DNA of 64,000 nt from positions 4,340,001 through 4,404,000 of the forward strand of contig NZ_CP110680.1 in assembly GCF_028583725.1 (NCBI RefSeq), given 5' to 3'. The translations under genes were made by a program, and so were the position numbers. Source of the stretch: Cellulomonas fimi (GTDB lineage: Bacteria > Actinomycetota > Actinomycetes > Actinomycetales > Cellulomonadaceae). Within the stretch, counting starts at the first letter, position 1. Each line of letters starts with the position of its first letter. Of this stretch, positions 33,085 to 42,363 are shown one piece after another. The notes under the pieces are model-generated. The model saw nothing but the letters and a program-made list of their open reading frames with translations. It was not told where the DNA came from and made no database searches.

Positions 33085-35223
33085 TCAGCCCGCGAGCATC
33101 ACGAGGCGCTGCGTGGCGCGGGTCATCGCGACGTAGCGGTCGACCGCGCCCTCGATCCCGTCGCCGAACGACTCGGGCTCGACGAGCACGACGAGGTCGA
33201 ACTCGAGGCCCTTCGTGAGGACCGGCGCGAGCGACCGCACCCGGTCGCCCTCGGGGAAGGTCGGGTCGCCGACGACGCACGCGACGCCGCCGTGCGACGC
33301 GAGCCACTCCTCGACGACGGTCGCGAGGTCGGCCCGGCGGCCGTGCTGCACGGGCACACCGGTCCGGCGCACGGACGTCGGCACGTTGGCGTCGGGCAGC
33401 GCGGCACGGATCACCGGCTCCGCCTCGGTCATGACCTCCTCGGGCGTGCGGTAGTTGAGCGTGAGCGAGGCGGTCGCGATCCCGGTGAGGCCGACGCGTG
33501 CCAGCCGCTCCTGCCACGACTCCGCGAAGCCGTGGCGGGCCTGCGCGCGGTCCCCCACGACGGTCAGACTGCGCGGCGGGCAGCGCGCGAGCAGCATCTG
33601 CCACTGCGCGTCGGTGAGCTCCTGCGCCTCGTCGACGACGACGTGCGCGAACGGCCCGGCGAGCGGGTCCGACGGCTCGTCGTCGGCGGCGGGGTCGACG
33701 AGCGCGTCGCGCAGGTCCTGGCCCTTGAGCATCGACATGAGGAGCAGCTCGCTGTCGTCGGCGGCGATCAGCTCGTCGACGACGCGCTGCCGCTGCTCCT
33801 GCTCGACGGCCCGCTCGGCGTCGCGCCGACGTCGCCGCGCGGGCGCGTCGGCGTCACCGAGCCGGCGGCGGGCGGCGTCGAGCAGCGGCAGGTCCGACGT
33901 CGTCCACGCGCGCGGGTCGTCACGCTGCAGCAGCCGCACCTCTGCGGGCGTGAGCCAGGGCGCGCACAGCCGCAGGTAGGCCGGGACGGACCACAGGTCG
34001 CCGACGAGGTCGGGAGCGTCGAGCAGCGGCCATGCGCGGTTGACGGCGCGTGCCAGGTCGCGGTTCCGCAGCAGCGCGCGGCGCAGCTGGTCGGTGGGCA
34101 CGTCGTCGTCGTGCTTCGCGACGAGGATCTCCAGCAGCGCCTCCCACACCTGCGCCCGGCCCTCGTTGTGCGGGGTGCCCGGCTCGGGCGCGTCGAACAC
34201 CTCGGCCCAGTCGGTGGGGGTCAGCAGGACGTCGGCCCAGGGCGTCTCGACGGTCATCGCCTCCGTGGGCGGCCGCTCGGAGAACCGGACCGCAGGCTCG
34301 ATCGCCCGGACCATGTCGGCCGACGCCTTGAGCCGCGCGACCTCCGGGTCCGCCTCGCCGAGGGCCGTCAGCCCCTCGGGCACCAGGTCCGCGAGCGTGC
34401 ACGTCCGCACGCCCTCCTCCCCCAGGCTCGGCAGCACGTCGGACACGTAGTCGAGGTACGGCTGGTGCGGCCCGACGAACAGCACGCCGCCGCGCCGGTG
34501 CCCGAGGCGAGGGTCGTGGTAGAGCAGGTACGCGGTGCGGTGCAGCGCGACGACGGTCTTGCCCGTGCCAGGCCCGCCGTCGACGACGAGCGTCCCCTGC
34601 GAGCCCGCGCGCACGATCGCGTCCTGGTCCGCCGCGATGGTGCCGAGCACGTCGCGCATGCGCGCCGACCGGTCCGCGCCGAGGCTCGCGACGAACGCCG
34701 ACTGGTCGTCGAGCGCCGCGTTCGCCGCCAGCCCGTCGGCCGTGAAGACCTCGTCCCAGAAGTCCGTGACGTGCCCGGCCGTCCACTGGTACCGCCGCCG
34801 GCTGACGACGCCCATCGGGTTGCCGTGCGTCGCCCCGAAGAACGGCTCCGCGACCGGGGACCGCCAGTCGACCAGCAGCCTGCGGCCGTCGGCGTCGGTG
34901 ATGCCGAGCCGCCCGACGTGGACGGGCTCGCCGCCGTCCGCCGGGACGACGCGGCCCAGGCACAGGTCGAGGCCGAACCGCTGGAGCACCCGCAGCCGAC
35001 CCGACAGGCGGTGGATCTCCTGGTCACGCTCGAGGGCCGCCGTGCCGTGCCCGCCGGGTGCGCGACGGGCCTCGTCCAGGCGGGTCGCCACGTCGGTGCG
35101 CTGGTGGTCGAGGGTGGCCGCGAGCGCGGCGAAGAACTCCTCGTCGGCGGCGACGAGGGCCGGGTCGGCCTTGGCCGCGAGGGAGTCGGGGAGGTGGAAC
35201 GCGCTGGTCGTCTGCGAGGTCAC
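33085..35223 (-). CDS. helR: HelR-type RNA polymerase recycling helicase-like ATPase
   Basis: A 712-residue superfamily 1 helicase-like ATPase of the HelD/HelR group. Visible: N-terminal coiled coil with the LAAKADPALVAADEEFF and APGGHGTAALERDQEIHRLSGRLRVLQRFG stretches, Walker A DGGPGTGKTVV near 220, Walker B VVVDEAQEL, the ASLTLNYRTPEEVM motif IV and the VAMTRATQRLVML motif VI. HelR proteins displace rifampicin from RNA polymerase and give resistance in Streptomyces and mycobacteria. The GTG start lies 22 bases downstream of a match to the rifamycin-associated element, as expected of the family. It is the first gene of its unit; the PAP2 gene lies upstream. Confidence 0.92.
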   Translation of the reverse strand: MTSQTTSAFHLPDSLAAKADPALVAADEEFFAALAATLDHQRTDVATRLDEARRAPGGHGTAALERDQEIHRLSGRLRVLQRFGLDLCLGRVVPADGGEPVHVGRLGITDADGRRLLVDWRSPVAEPFFGATHGNPMGVVSRRRYQWTAGHVTDFWDEVFTADGLAANAALDDQSAFVASLGADRSARMRDVLGTIAADQDAIVRAGSQGTLVVDGGPGTGKTVVALHRTAYLLYHDPRLGHRRGGVLFVGPHQPYLDYVSDVLPSLGEEGVRTCTLADLVPEGLTALGEADPEVARLKASADMVRAIEPAVRFSERPPTEAMTVETPWADVLLTPTDWAEVFDAPEPGTPHNEGRAQVWEALLEILVAKHDDDVPTDQLRRALLRNRDLARAVNRAWPLLDAPDLVGDLWSVPAYLRLCAPWLTPAEVRLLQRDDPRAWTTSDLPLLDAARRRLGDADAPARRRRRDAERAVEQEQRQRVVDELIAADDSELLLMSMLKGQDLRDALVDPAADDEPSDPLAGPFAHVVVDEAQELTDAQWQMLLARCPPRSLTVVGDRAQARHGFAESWQERLARVGLTGIATASLTLNYRTPEEVMTEAEPVIRAALPDANVPTSVRRTGVPVQHGRRADLATVVEEWLASHGGVACVVGDPTFPEGDRVRSLAPVLTKGLEFDLVVLVEPESFGDGIEGAVDRYVAMTRATQRLVMLAG

Positions 35224-35245
35224 GGTCGGCGATTCTTCGCCGCGA

Positions 35246-35270
35246 GGGGGGCCTTGCCGCAAGACCCCCC
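35246..35270 (-). promoter_or_regulatory. Rifamycin-associated element (RAE)-like palindrome
   Basis: A 25-base near-perfect dyad upstream of helR. On the minus strand its core reads GGGTCTTGCGGCAAGGCCC, matching the RAE consensus as I recall it. A TTGCGG within it could serve as a -35, 19 bases from AAGAAT (35237-35232), which lies 8 bases before the GTG. Confidence 0.82.
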
Positions 35271-35275
35271 GTGCT

Positions 35276-36076
35276 CTATACGTTGAGAGTGGCGGGGATG
35301 TCCCCGCCGTCGTCGTGTCCGGGGGCGTCCACGCGCTCGCGCGGGCGTCGGCGCCGCTCGACGGCTCGCCCCCAGAGCGTCGCGGCACCGATCGACGCGG
35401 CGAGCAGCACGGCGGTCCCGACGACGTCGAGGACGTAGTGGTTGCCCGTCGTGAGCACGACACCCGTCATCGCCAGCGGGAACAGCCACGCCGCCCACGC
35501 GGCACGTGGGTGCGACGTCCGCAGCGCGAGCCACACCGCGTACGCGCACCACGCCGAGAACCCCACGTGCATGCTCGGCATCGCGGTGTACGACATGCCC
35601 TCCCGCTGCACGCTCGCGTCGCCGAACGGGTCGTGCCGTGCGACGACGTCCACGACGCCGGCGAGCGCGAACCGCGGCGGCGACATCGGCACCGCCGCGT
35701 ACACGGGCAGCACCAGCAGCATCATCGCGAGCAGCGTGCGGCGTGCCCGCAGGTACACCTCGGGGTGGCGCACGAACACCCAGACCAGCACGCCGAGCAG
35801 CACCAGGTAGTACGACCGGTAGACGTAGACGGCACCGACCTCGACCCACGTCGGCTGCGCCACCAGCCACCGGTTCGCCGCGAGCGCGACGTCGATCCCG
35901 AGCGCGCGCTCGACGTCCTGGAGCGCGAGCGCGTGCGCCGTCGCGGCGGCGACGTCGTGCGCGACGCGCCCGTGCACCCACGTGAAGACCGCGAACGCCC
36001 CGAGCACGACGACGAGCTCGACGAGCACCCTCGGGTGTCCCGTCGGCCGTCCTGGCTGCGCTGGTCCGCCGACCAC
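35276..36076 (-). CDS. PAP2 family phosphatase/phosphotransferase (inositol-phosphotransferase type)
   Basis: 266 residues with six hydrophobic segments. The PAP2 motifs are MPSMHVGFSAWCAYAVWL (motif 2 with the proton-donating His) and TTGNHYVLDVVGTAVLL (motif 3 with the nucleophile His and Asp). Motif 1 is degenerate. This is the Aur1/Ipt1-like subgroup, which handles lipid phosphates or phosphoinositol transfer. The Arg/Pro-rich C-terminus is cytoplasmic. The stop codon overlaps the TATAGA box upstream of helR. The GTG at 36076 is the likely start; it is divergent from the toxin-antitoxin pair. Confidence 0.82.
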   Translation of the reverse strand: MVGGPAQPGRPTGHPRVLVELVVVLGAFAVFTWVHGRVAHDVAAATAHALALQDVERALGIDVALAANRWLVAQPTWVEVGAVYVYRSYYLVLLGVLVWVFVRHPEVYLRARRTLLAMMLLVLPVYAAVPMSPPRFALAGVVDVVARHDPFGDASVQREGMSYTAMPSMHVGFSAWCAYAVWLALRTSHPRAAWAAWLFPLAMTGVVLTTGNHYVLDVVGTAVLLAASIGAATLWGRAVERRRRPRERVDAPGHDDGGDIPATLNV

Positions 36077-36122
36077 GCGGCGATCCTGCCAGCGGGAGTG
36101 CGTCCACGACAGACCGGGCTGT

Positions 36123-36148
36123 TGTACGGCACATGTACGGCGTAGGGT
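36123..36148 (+). promoter_or_regulatory. Promoter/operator of the toxin-antitoxin pair
   Basis: TGTACGGC occurs twice, at 36123-36130 and 36134-36141, followed by a TAGGGT -10 box (36143-36148). The spaced repeats are a plausible binding site for the antitoxin. The region is less GC-rich than its surroundings. Confidence 0.5.
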
Positions 36149-36175
36149 GGAGGACCAACCCGTGAGGAGCGACCC

Positions 36176-36439
36176 GTGCCGAAGACCGACCGCATCGAGG
36201 TGCGCACCGACGAGACCACCGGTGAGCTGATCCGTCGTGCTGCCGAGCTGTCGCGCGCCTCCACGTCGCAGTTCATCATCGCGGCGGCAGTCGATCGCGC
36301 GGAGGCTGTCGTGGCCCGCGCGGACCTGACGCTCATGCCGGCGGCGCAGTTCGACGCGATGATCGAGGCGATCGACCGAGCGAACCCGATGCCGAACCTC
36401 GCCCGTGCCGCGGCCACGCCGCGGAGGTTCACGGGTTGA
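36176..36439 (+). CDS. DUF1778 antitoxin (TacA-like)
   Basis: An 87-residue protein of the DUF1778 family: an N-terminal ribbon-helix-helix (RIEVRTDETTGELIRRAAELSRASTSQFIIAAAVDRAEAVV) and a C-terminal tail that neutralises the partner. Overlap of its stop with the next start (TTGA) and the adjacent GNAT gene make this a TacAT-type module. The RHH should bind the promoter repeats at 36123-36141. The GTG follows GAGGAGCGACCC. Both genes use more A/T-rich codons than neighbours, suggesting recent acquisition. Confidence 0.9.
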   Translation: MPKTDRIEVRTDETTGELIRRAAELSRASTSQFIIAAAVDRAEAVVARADLTLMPAAQFDAMIEAIDRANPMPNLARAAATPRRFTG

Positions 36440-36945
36440 GCGAGGACACGTACTACTCGCACCCACTCACACCCGACGACGACCTCGACCCGTTCGACTG
36501 CGGTGTCGAGAGTCTGAACGGCTGGCTGAAGCAGCACGCGCTACGCGCTCAGGCGCAGGATGTGACCCGCACGTTCGTGTGGAGCGAGCTCCACAGCTCG
36601 CGTGCAGTGGCCTACCACTCGATGTCGCCGACCCAGGTCGTCCGGACGGACGTCACCGCGGGCCTGGCCGGTGGCAACGCCGTGATCCCGGCCTTCCTGA
36701 TCGGCAGGCTGGCCCTGGACAAGTCTCTGCACGGGCAGGGCCTGGGCTCGCAGCTGCTGATCGACGCGCTGTGGAAGGTCTGCAGCGCCTCGCAGTACGG
36801 CGGCGGGCGGCTCATCGTGGTGGACCCGATCGATGACGTCGCGGCAGCGTTCTACGCCCGGCACGACTTCCAGCGAGTCCAGGGATCGACGCGCATGTAC
36901 GCCAAGATCGCGGCCGTCCGCGCCGCGATCGGGTTCGACGAGTAG
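36436..36945 (+). CDS. GNAT toxin of a TacAT-type toxin-antitoxin system
   Basis: A 169-residue GNAT acetyltransferase of the TacT/AtaT class. It opens with TPDDDLDPFDCGVESLNGWLKQHA (the D.F.CG...LN.WL signature). The acetyl-CoA site is FLIGRLALDKSLHGQGLGSQLLIDAL, and YARHDFQRVQ is the C-terminal strand. Such toxins acetylate the amino group of charged aminoacyl-tRNAs and block translation. The TTG start overlaps the antitoxin stop by four bases. All family residues appear intact, so it should be active. Confidence 0.9.
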   Translation: MSEDTYYSHPLTPDDDLDPFDCGVESLNGWLKQHALRAQAQDVTRTFVWSELHSSRAVAYHSMSPTQVVRTDVTAGLAGGNAVIPAFLIGRLALDKSLHGQGLGSQLLIDALWKVCSASQYGGGRLIVVDPIDDVAAAFYARHDFQRVQGSTRMYAKIAAVRAAIGFDE

Positions 36946-36988
36946 AGCGCGGAGAGCGCCGTGCTCCCCGCCCGACGGGCGACGCGCC

Positions 36989-37222
36989 TCAGTCGTCGCG
37001 GGCGGGGCGGCCGGGGCGGCGGACCGGCGTCGCGTCGCGCGGCAGGCGTCCCGCGTCGGCGAGCGCGCGGCGCAGGATCAGGTCGACCTGGGCGTTGAGG
37101 CTGCGCAGGTCGTCGGCGGCCCACCGGGCAAGCGCGTCGTGCGTCGCCGGGTCCAGGCGGAGCAGCACCTGCCGGCGCTCACGCCTCGGGGGCGTGGCGC
37201 CGGCGGGCTCGGTGCTGCTCAC
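36989..37222 (-). CDS. Ribbon-helix-helix protein (Arc/HicB-antitoxin-like)
   Basis: A 77-residue protein with a basic N-terminus and a single RHH: RRQVLLRLDPATHDALARWAADDLRSLNAQVDLILRRALADAGR. This is the Arc-type form in which the first strand contacts DNA as a dimer. It is the last gene of the SPFH operon, 7 bases after that gene's stop (37230). It may repress the operon through the perfect palindrome at 38238-38255. The GTG at 37222 is the likely start. No toxin partner is present. Confidence 0.8.
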   Translation of the reverse strand: MSSTEPAGATPPRRERRQVLLRLDPATHDALARWAADDLRSLNAQVDLILRRALADAGRLPRDATPVRRPGRPARDD

Positions 37223-37229
37223 GGTGCGC

Positions 37230-38192
37230 TCACGAGTAGAGCGAGCCCGCGTTGACGACGGGCGTCGCACGGCTCTCGCCGCACAGGACGACGAGCAGGT
37301 TCGACACCATGGCGGCCCGCCGCTCGTCGTCGAGCGACACGATCCCGTCGCGCTCGAGGCGTCCGAGCGCGTCCTCGACCATGGACACCGCGCCCTCGAC
37401 GATGCGCTCGCGGGCGGCGATGATCGCGCCGGCCTGCTGACGCTGGAGCATCGCCTGGGCGATCTCCGGCGCGTACGCGAGGTTGGAGATGCGCGCCTCG
37501 ATGACCTCGACACCGGCGATGACGACGCGCGCGGCGACCTCGGACGCGATCTCGCCGGACACGAGGTCGGTCGCGCCGCGCAGCGACCGCTCGCCCGCGT
37601 CGGCGTCGTCGTAGGGGTGCGACATCGCGACGTGCCGCAGCGCAGACTCGGACTGGACCTTGACGAAGCCCTCGTAGTCCTCGACCGCGAAGGTCGCGCG
37701 CGCGGTGTCGGTGACCTGCCAGACGACGATGCACGCGATGTTGACGGGGTTGCCGTCGGCATCGTTGACCTTGAGCTCGCTGGTCTCGAAGTTGCGGACG
37801 CGGACGGAGACCTTCTTCTTGGTGGTCAGCGGCACGGTCGCGACGAGGCCGGTGCGGCGGATCGTGCCGAGGTAGCGGCCGAACAGCTGGACGACCTTGG
37901 TCTGCCCGGGGCTGATGACGGTGACGCCCGACGGGACGAACAGCGCGACGACCATGAGGAGGATGCCGATCGCACCGAGGCCGGGGGCGTCGTCGGCGTC
38001 GGCGAGCGCGACCAGGACGATCCCGAGCGCGACGAGCCCGAAGAACGCGAGCAGGACGAGCAGGGCCACGGCGGTCCCCCCGGACGGTGCGGGGCGTTCC
38101 ACCACCTCGACGCGCGCCCCGGCGTGGCCGACGGGACGGCCGCTGGGGTCGCCGCCGACGGAGTCCTGCGGGGGCGTGGTCGGGTCGGGCAT
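37230..38192 (-). CDS. SPFH/Band 7 domain membrane protein
   Basis: 320 residues. A disordered N-terminus (about 1-35) is followed by two transmembrane segments (about 38-62 and 68-90). The SPFH domain then starts at GVTVISPGQTKVVQLFGRYLGTIRRTGL and continues through VRNFETSELKVNDADGNPVNIACIVVWQV. A coiled-coil region contains EIASEVAARVVIAGVEVIEARISNLAYAPEIAQAML. SPFH proteins form cage-like oligomers in membrane microdomains. The C-terminal Glu/Arg helices (AARERIVEGAVSMVEDALGRLE) fit that. The palindrome upstream and an RHH protein downstream suggest autoregulation. Confidence 0.92.
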   Translation of the reverse strand: MPDPTTPPQDSVGGDPSGRPVGHAGARVEVVERPAPSGGTAVALLVLLAFFGLVALGIVLVALADADDAPGLGAIGILLMVVALFVPSGVTVISPGQTKVVQLFGRYLGTIRRTGLVATVPLTTKKKVSVRVRNFETSELKVNDADGNPVNIACIVVWQVTDTARATFAVEDYEGFVKVQSESALRHVAMSHPYDDADAGERSLRGATDLVSGEIASEVAARVVIAGVEVIEARISNLAYAPEIAQAMLQRQQAGAIIAARERIVEGAVSMVEDALGRLERDGIVSLDDERRAAMVSNLLVVLCGESRATPVVNAGSLYS

Positions 38193-38237
38193 GGTGCTCA
38201 GCTCCTCGGGTCCGGCGCGCCGTCGGCACGCGACACC

Positions 38238-38255
38238 TAATGTGATATCACATTA
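38238..38255. promoter_or_regulatory. 18-bp perfect palindrome upstream of the SPFH operon
   Basis: TAATGTGATATCACATTA is a perfect palindrome and strikingly AT-rich in this GC-rich region. It lies about 46 bases before the SPFH start on the minus strand and can act as operator and -10 region. The RHH protein of the same operon is the best candidate ligand. Confidence 0.78.
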
Positions 38256-38287
38256 TTGAGGAGCGGGGAACGCCGACCGTGGGCGCG

Positions 38288-38599
38288 TCAGTCGCCGGAC
38301 GAGAGCCTGCTGCGCAGGAGCCCGAACGCCTTCCCCATGTTGAGCGTCCAGCCGACGCCGAACACCTTCGGACCGATCAGGTGCTCCGCGTCGGGGTCCC
38401 ACACGCGCTCCTTGAACCGCTCGACCGTCGGCATCCGGAACTCGTACGGCACGAACCCGATGACCTTGCCGTTCCACTCGCGCTCGTCGGCCGGGGTGCG
38501 GAGCTCCTTGACGACCGCCGTCACCGCGAGGGCGATCGAGATCAGCCGGAGGATGCCTTGCAGGTCGGGCCGCCGCCGGGCGGCTTCGTCGTGGGACAC
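38288..38599 (-). CDS. DUF5808 family protein
   Basis: A 103-residue protein. A hydrophobic N-terminal helix (ILRLISIALAVTAVVKEL) is followed by the DUF5808-type motif REWNGKVIGFVPYEFRMPTVERFKERVWDPDAEHLIGPKVFGVGWTLNMGKAF. The pattern 'G.VPYDFR.PT..R.....W.P....' is characteristic. Function unknown. The GTG at 38599 has an AGGAGG site. It is on the same strand as the SPFH operon but ends upstream of its promoter palindrome, so it is probably a separate unit. Divergent from the next membrane protein. Confidence 0.78.
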   Translation of the reverse strand: MSHDEAARRRPDLQGILRLISIALAVTAVVKELRTPADEREWNGKVIGFVPYEFRMPTVERFKERVWDPDAEHLIGPKVFGVGWTLNMGKAFGLLRSRLSSGD

Positions 38600-38717
38600 G
38601 CTGCGCCTCCTGAGTCGTGGTGAGGCCATGATCCACCCGGCGGCGGATCCCTGGGAGGGCCTGGCGGGCGGCAGGTCCACCGGAAGGGGGTCCTGCCGGA
38701 GCGCGCGCTCGGCCACG

Positions 38718-39251
38718 ATGGCCACCGTGCACCAGGACGACGACCTCACGACCTCCGACGCGACCGTGCTGCGCGTGCCCGACGGCGACGTCGCGGTCAC
38801 GTGGGCGCTGCTCACCGTGGGCGGTGCCGCCGCCGGCGTGGCGGTCGGCCTCCTCCGCGACTGGGCGCTGTCCCTCGCGTGGGTCCCGTTCCGCGCCCTC
38901 CTGGTGACGCTCGACGCGATCGCCGACGCCTGGGGCGTGTGGGGCCTCGTCGCACTCGCCGCCGCAGGGGCCGGGATCGGCGCGCTCGTGGCGGCGGACT
39001 GGCAGGCCAAGCAGCCGCGGATCCAGGTGTCGCGGCCCGAGGTGGTCGTCGCGCACCAGAAGAAGGTGCGCCGCTACCGGCGCGACGACGTCCGCGAGGC
39101 GCTGCACGAGGACGGCGCCCTCGTGCTGCTCGCCGCGAACGGCACCGACCTCGCGCGCGTGCCTACCGAGGTTGCCGCGGACGACCTCGCGGCCGCGTTC
39201 CGCTCGCACGGGTACGTGTGGACGGAGACCAGCCCGACGGCCGGCACATGA
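38718..39251 (+). CDS. Two-TM membrane protein of unknown function
   Basis: 177 residues with two transmembrane helices (about 25-47 and 70-90) and a C-terminal cytoplasmic domain. The sequence after the membrane part (WQAKQPRIQVSRPEVVVAHQKKVRRYRRDDVREALHEDGALVLLAANGTDLARVP) matches a recurring actinobacterial membrane-protein tail (PH-like YqeB type) in pattern, but no function is assigned. The ATG at 38718 is the natural start; there is a weak purine tract upstream. Divergent from the DUF5808 gene and convergent with GH16. Confidence 0.7.
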   Translation: MATVHQDDDLTTSDATVLRVPDGDVAVTWALLTVGGAAAGVAVGLLRDWALSLAWVPFRALLVTLDAIADAWGVWGLVALAAAGAGIGALVAADWQAKQPRIQVSRPEVVVAHQKKVRRYRRDDVREALHEDGALVLLAANGTDLARVPTEVAADDLAAAFRSHGYVWTETSPTAGT

Positions 39252-39261
39252 CCGGAGCCGG

Positions 39262-40023
39262 TCACGGTCGGAGCGCGACGTCGCCGCCCGCGCCGACGTC
39301 GAGCACCCGCACCCGGTCGACCAGCATCGTCGCCGGCAGCACGAGCCCGGACGCGTCGTTGCCCGGCCAGCGACCGCCCACCGCGAGGTTGAGCAGCAGG
39401 TGGAACCCGCGCCTGAACGGCCACGGCCCGGGCACGTCGTCGGGGGTCACCCGGTGGTACTCGACGCCGTCCAGGTCCCAGACGATCGCGTCGTCCGCCC
39501 ACGTCACGGCATAGGTGCGGAAGCCGTCGGCCAGCGGGACACCGGCGTCGTACGACCCGCCCGCTCCCCCGCCGATCCCCGCGTAGCCGGGGCCGTGGAC
39601 CGTGCCGTGCACCGTGCGCGGCTCGGCACCGACATGCTCCATGACGTCGATCTCGCCGCACGCCGGCCAGCCCACGTCCTCGAGGTCGTCGCCGAGCATC
39701 CAGAACGCCGACCACGTGCCCGCACCGCGGGGCTGCCGGATCCGCGCCTCGACACGACCGCGCCGCACGGTCAGCCGCCCCAGCGTCGTGAGCCGCGCCG
39801 ACGTGACGTCACCGTCGGGCTCACGGTGCGCCGTGATCGCGAGCCGTCCGTCGCCGGTCAGGTGCGCGTTGCGCGTCGACGCGGTGTACCGCTGGAGCTG
39901 CTCGTCGCCCCACCCGCCCGCACCCGTCTCGTGCCGCCACACCCGCGGGTCGGGCGGCGACCCGGCCGGCCCGCGGAACTCGTCGGCCCACACGACCGTG
40001 GCCTGTCCCGACTGCGTCATCAC
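39262..40023 (-). CDS. GH16 family endo-glucanase-like protein
   Basis: A 253-residue GH16 jelly-roll: VVWADEFRGPAGSPPDPRVW, GTWSAFWMLGDDLEDVGWPACGEIDVMEHVG. The catalytic motif EIDVME has Glu124 (nucleophile), Asp126 and Glu129 (acid/base), intact. GH16 hydrolyses beta-1,3- or mixed-linkage glucans, or related galactans. Unusually there is no signal peptide: the reading begins MMTQSGQATVVWADEF directly on the domain. It may be cytoplasmic, exported by another route, or mis-started. GGAGGAG precedes the ATG, so the start is well supported. Convergent with the upstream membrane gene. Confidence 0.92.
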   Translation of the reverse strand: MMTQSGQATVVWADEFRGPAGSPPDPRVWRHETGAGGWGDEQLQRYTASTRNAHLTGDGRLAITAHREPDGDVTSARLTTLGRLTVRRGRVEARIRQPRGAGTWSAFWMLGDDLEDVGWPACGEIDVMEHVGAEPRTVHGTVHGPGYAGIGGGAGGSYDAGVPLADGFRTYAVTWADDAIVWDLDGVEYHRVTPDDVPGPWPFRRGFHLLLNLAVGGRWPGNDASGLVLPATMLVDRVRVLDVGAGGDVALRP

Positions 40024-40144
40024 TCCTCCGCGTGCCCACGACGCCGCTGCCGATCGTGCGGGCCGGCCCCTCCGAGCGCAACCGCACGAACCGAGGCCGG
40101 AGCGCCTCGTCGGTCACAGGGCCGACACCGGCGACGATGGCGTC

Positions 40145-40525
40145 GTGGACGACCTCCGCCTGATCGGCTACTGGCGCAACGACGACCATCCCGAGTACCC
40201 GGACCCCCACGACCTCGTCGACGAGGCCTGGGACCCCACCGAACGACATCGGGTCTGGGCGTATCTCAGCAGCGGCACGATGCGGTCCGCGTACATGGGC
40301 CACTCGCCGTGCCGCATGTGCGACGCCCAGAACGGAGCTCTCGAGTTCACCGACGGCGTCTACGTCTGGCCCGAGGGTCTCGGCCACTACGTCTACGACC
40401 ACGCGGTCCGGCTACCGACGGAGGTCGTCGGCCACGCCGTCGCCCGTCTCGACGACCTCGAGTCGCGGAGGGTCTCCCGGCAGTGGTGGCTGCAGCAGTT
40501 CGGCGAGGACGGTCCGACGACGTAG
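40145..40525 (+). CDS. Conserved protein of unknown function
   Basis: A 126-residue soluble protein. It contains YLSSGTMRSAYMGHSPCRMCDAQNG and FTDGVYVWPEGLGHYVYDHAVRLPTEVVGH. I recognise these as a conserved bacterial family, with C-x-x-C and a WPEGL-HYV-DH-VRLP block, that has no assigned function. Possible metal site: the CxxC plus His. The GTG start is tentative. It stands alone, convergent with the xylanase gene. Confidence 0.72.
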   Translation: MDDLRLIGYWRNDDHPEYPDPHDLVDEAWDPTERHRVWAYLSSGTMRSAYMGHSPCRMCDAQNGALEFTDGVYVWPEGLGHYVYDHAVRLPTEVVGHAVARLDDLESRRVSRQWWLQQFGEDGPTT

Positions 40526-40672
40526 CGAGACAGGACGCCGAACGACGGCGGTCGTCGACCGGCTGGCGAGTCCAACGCCGCACCGCCGGGACACAGACTC
40601 GCGGCCTCGTCCGACGCCCGGAACGGGCGCGGCACCCGAAGGCGCCGCGCCCGTCCGCGGGATCTCAGCGGG

Positions 40673-42307
<1,635 letters not shown>

Positions 42308-42363
42308 CTATCGACGCACGCAGCCGGACTTTCGGACGAGAGCGCCCGTCGTCCACGGCGCCG

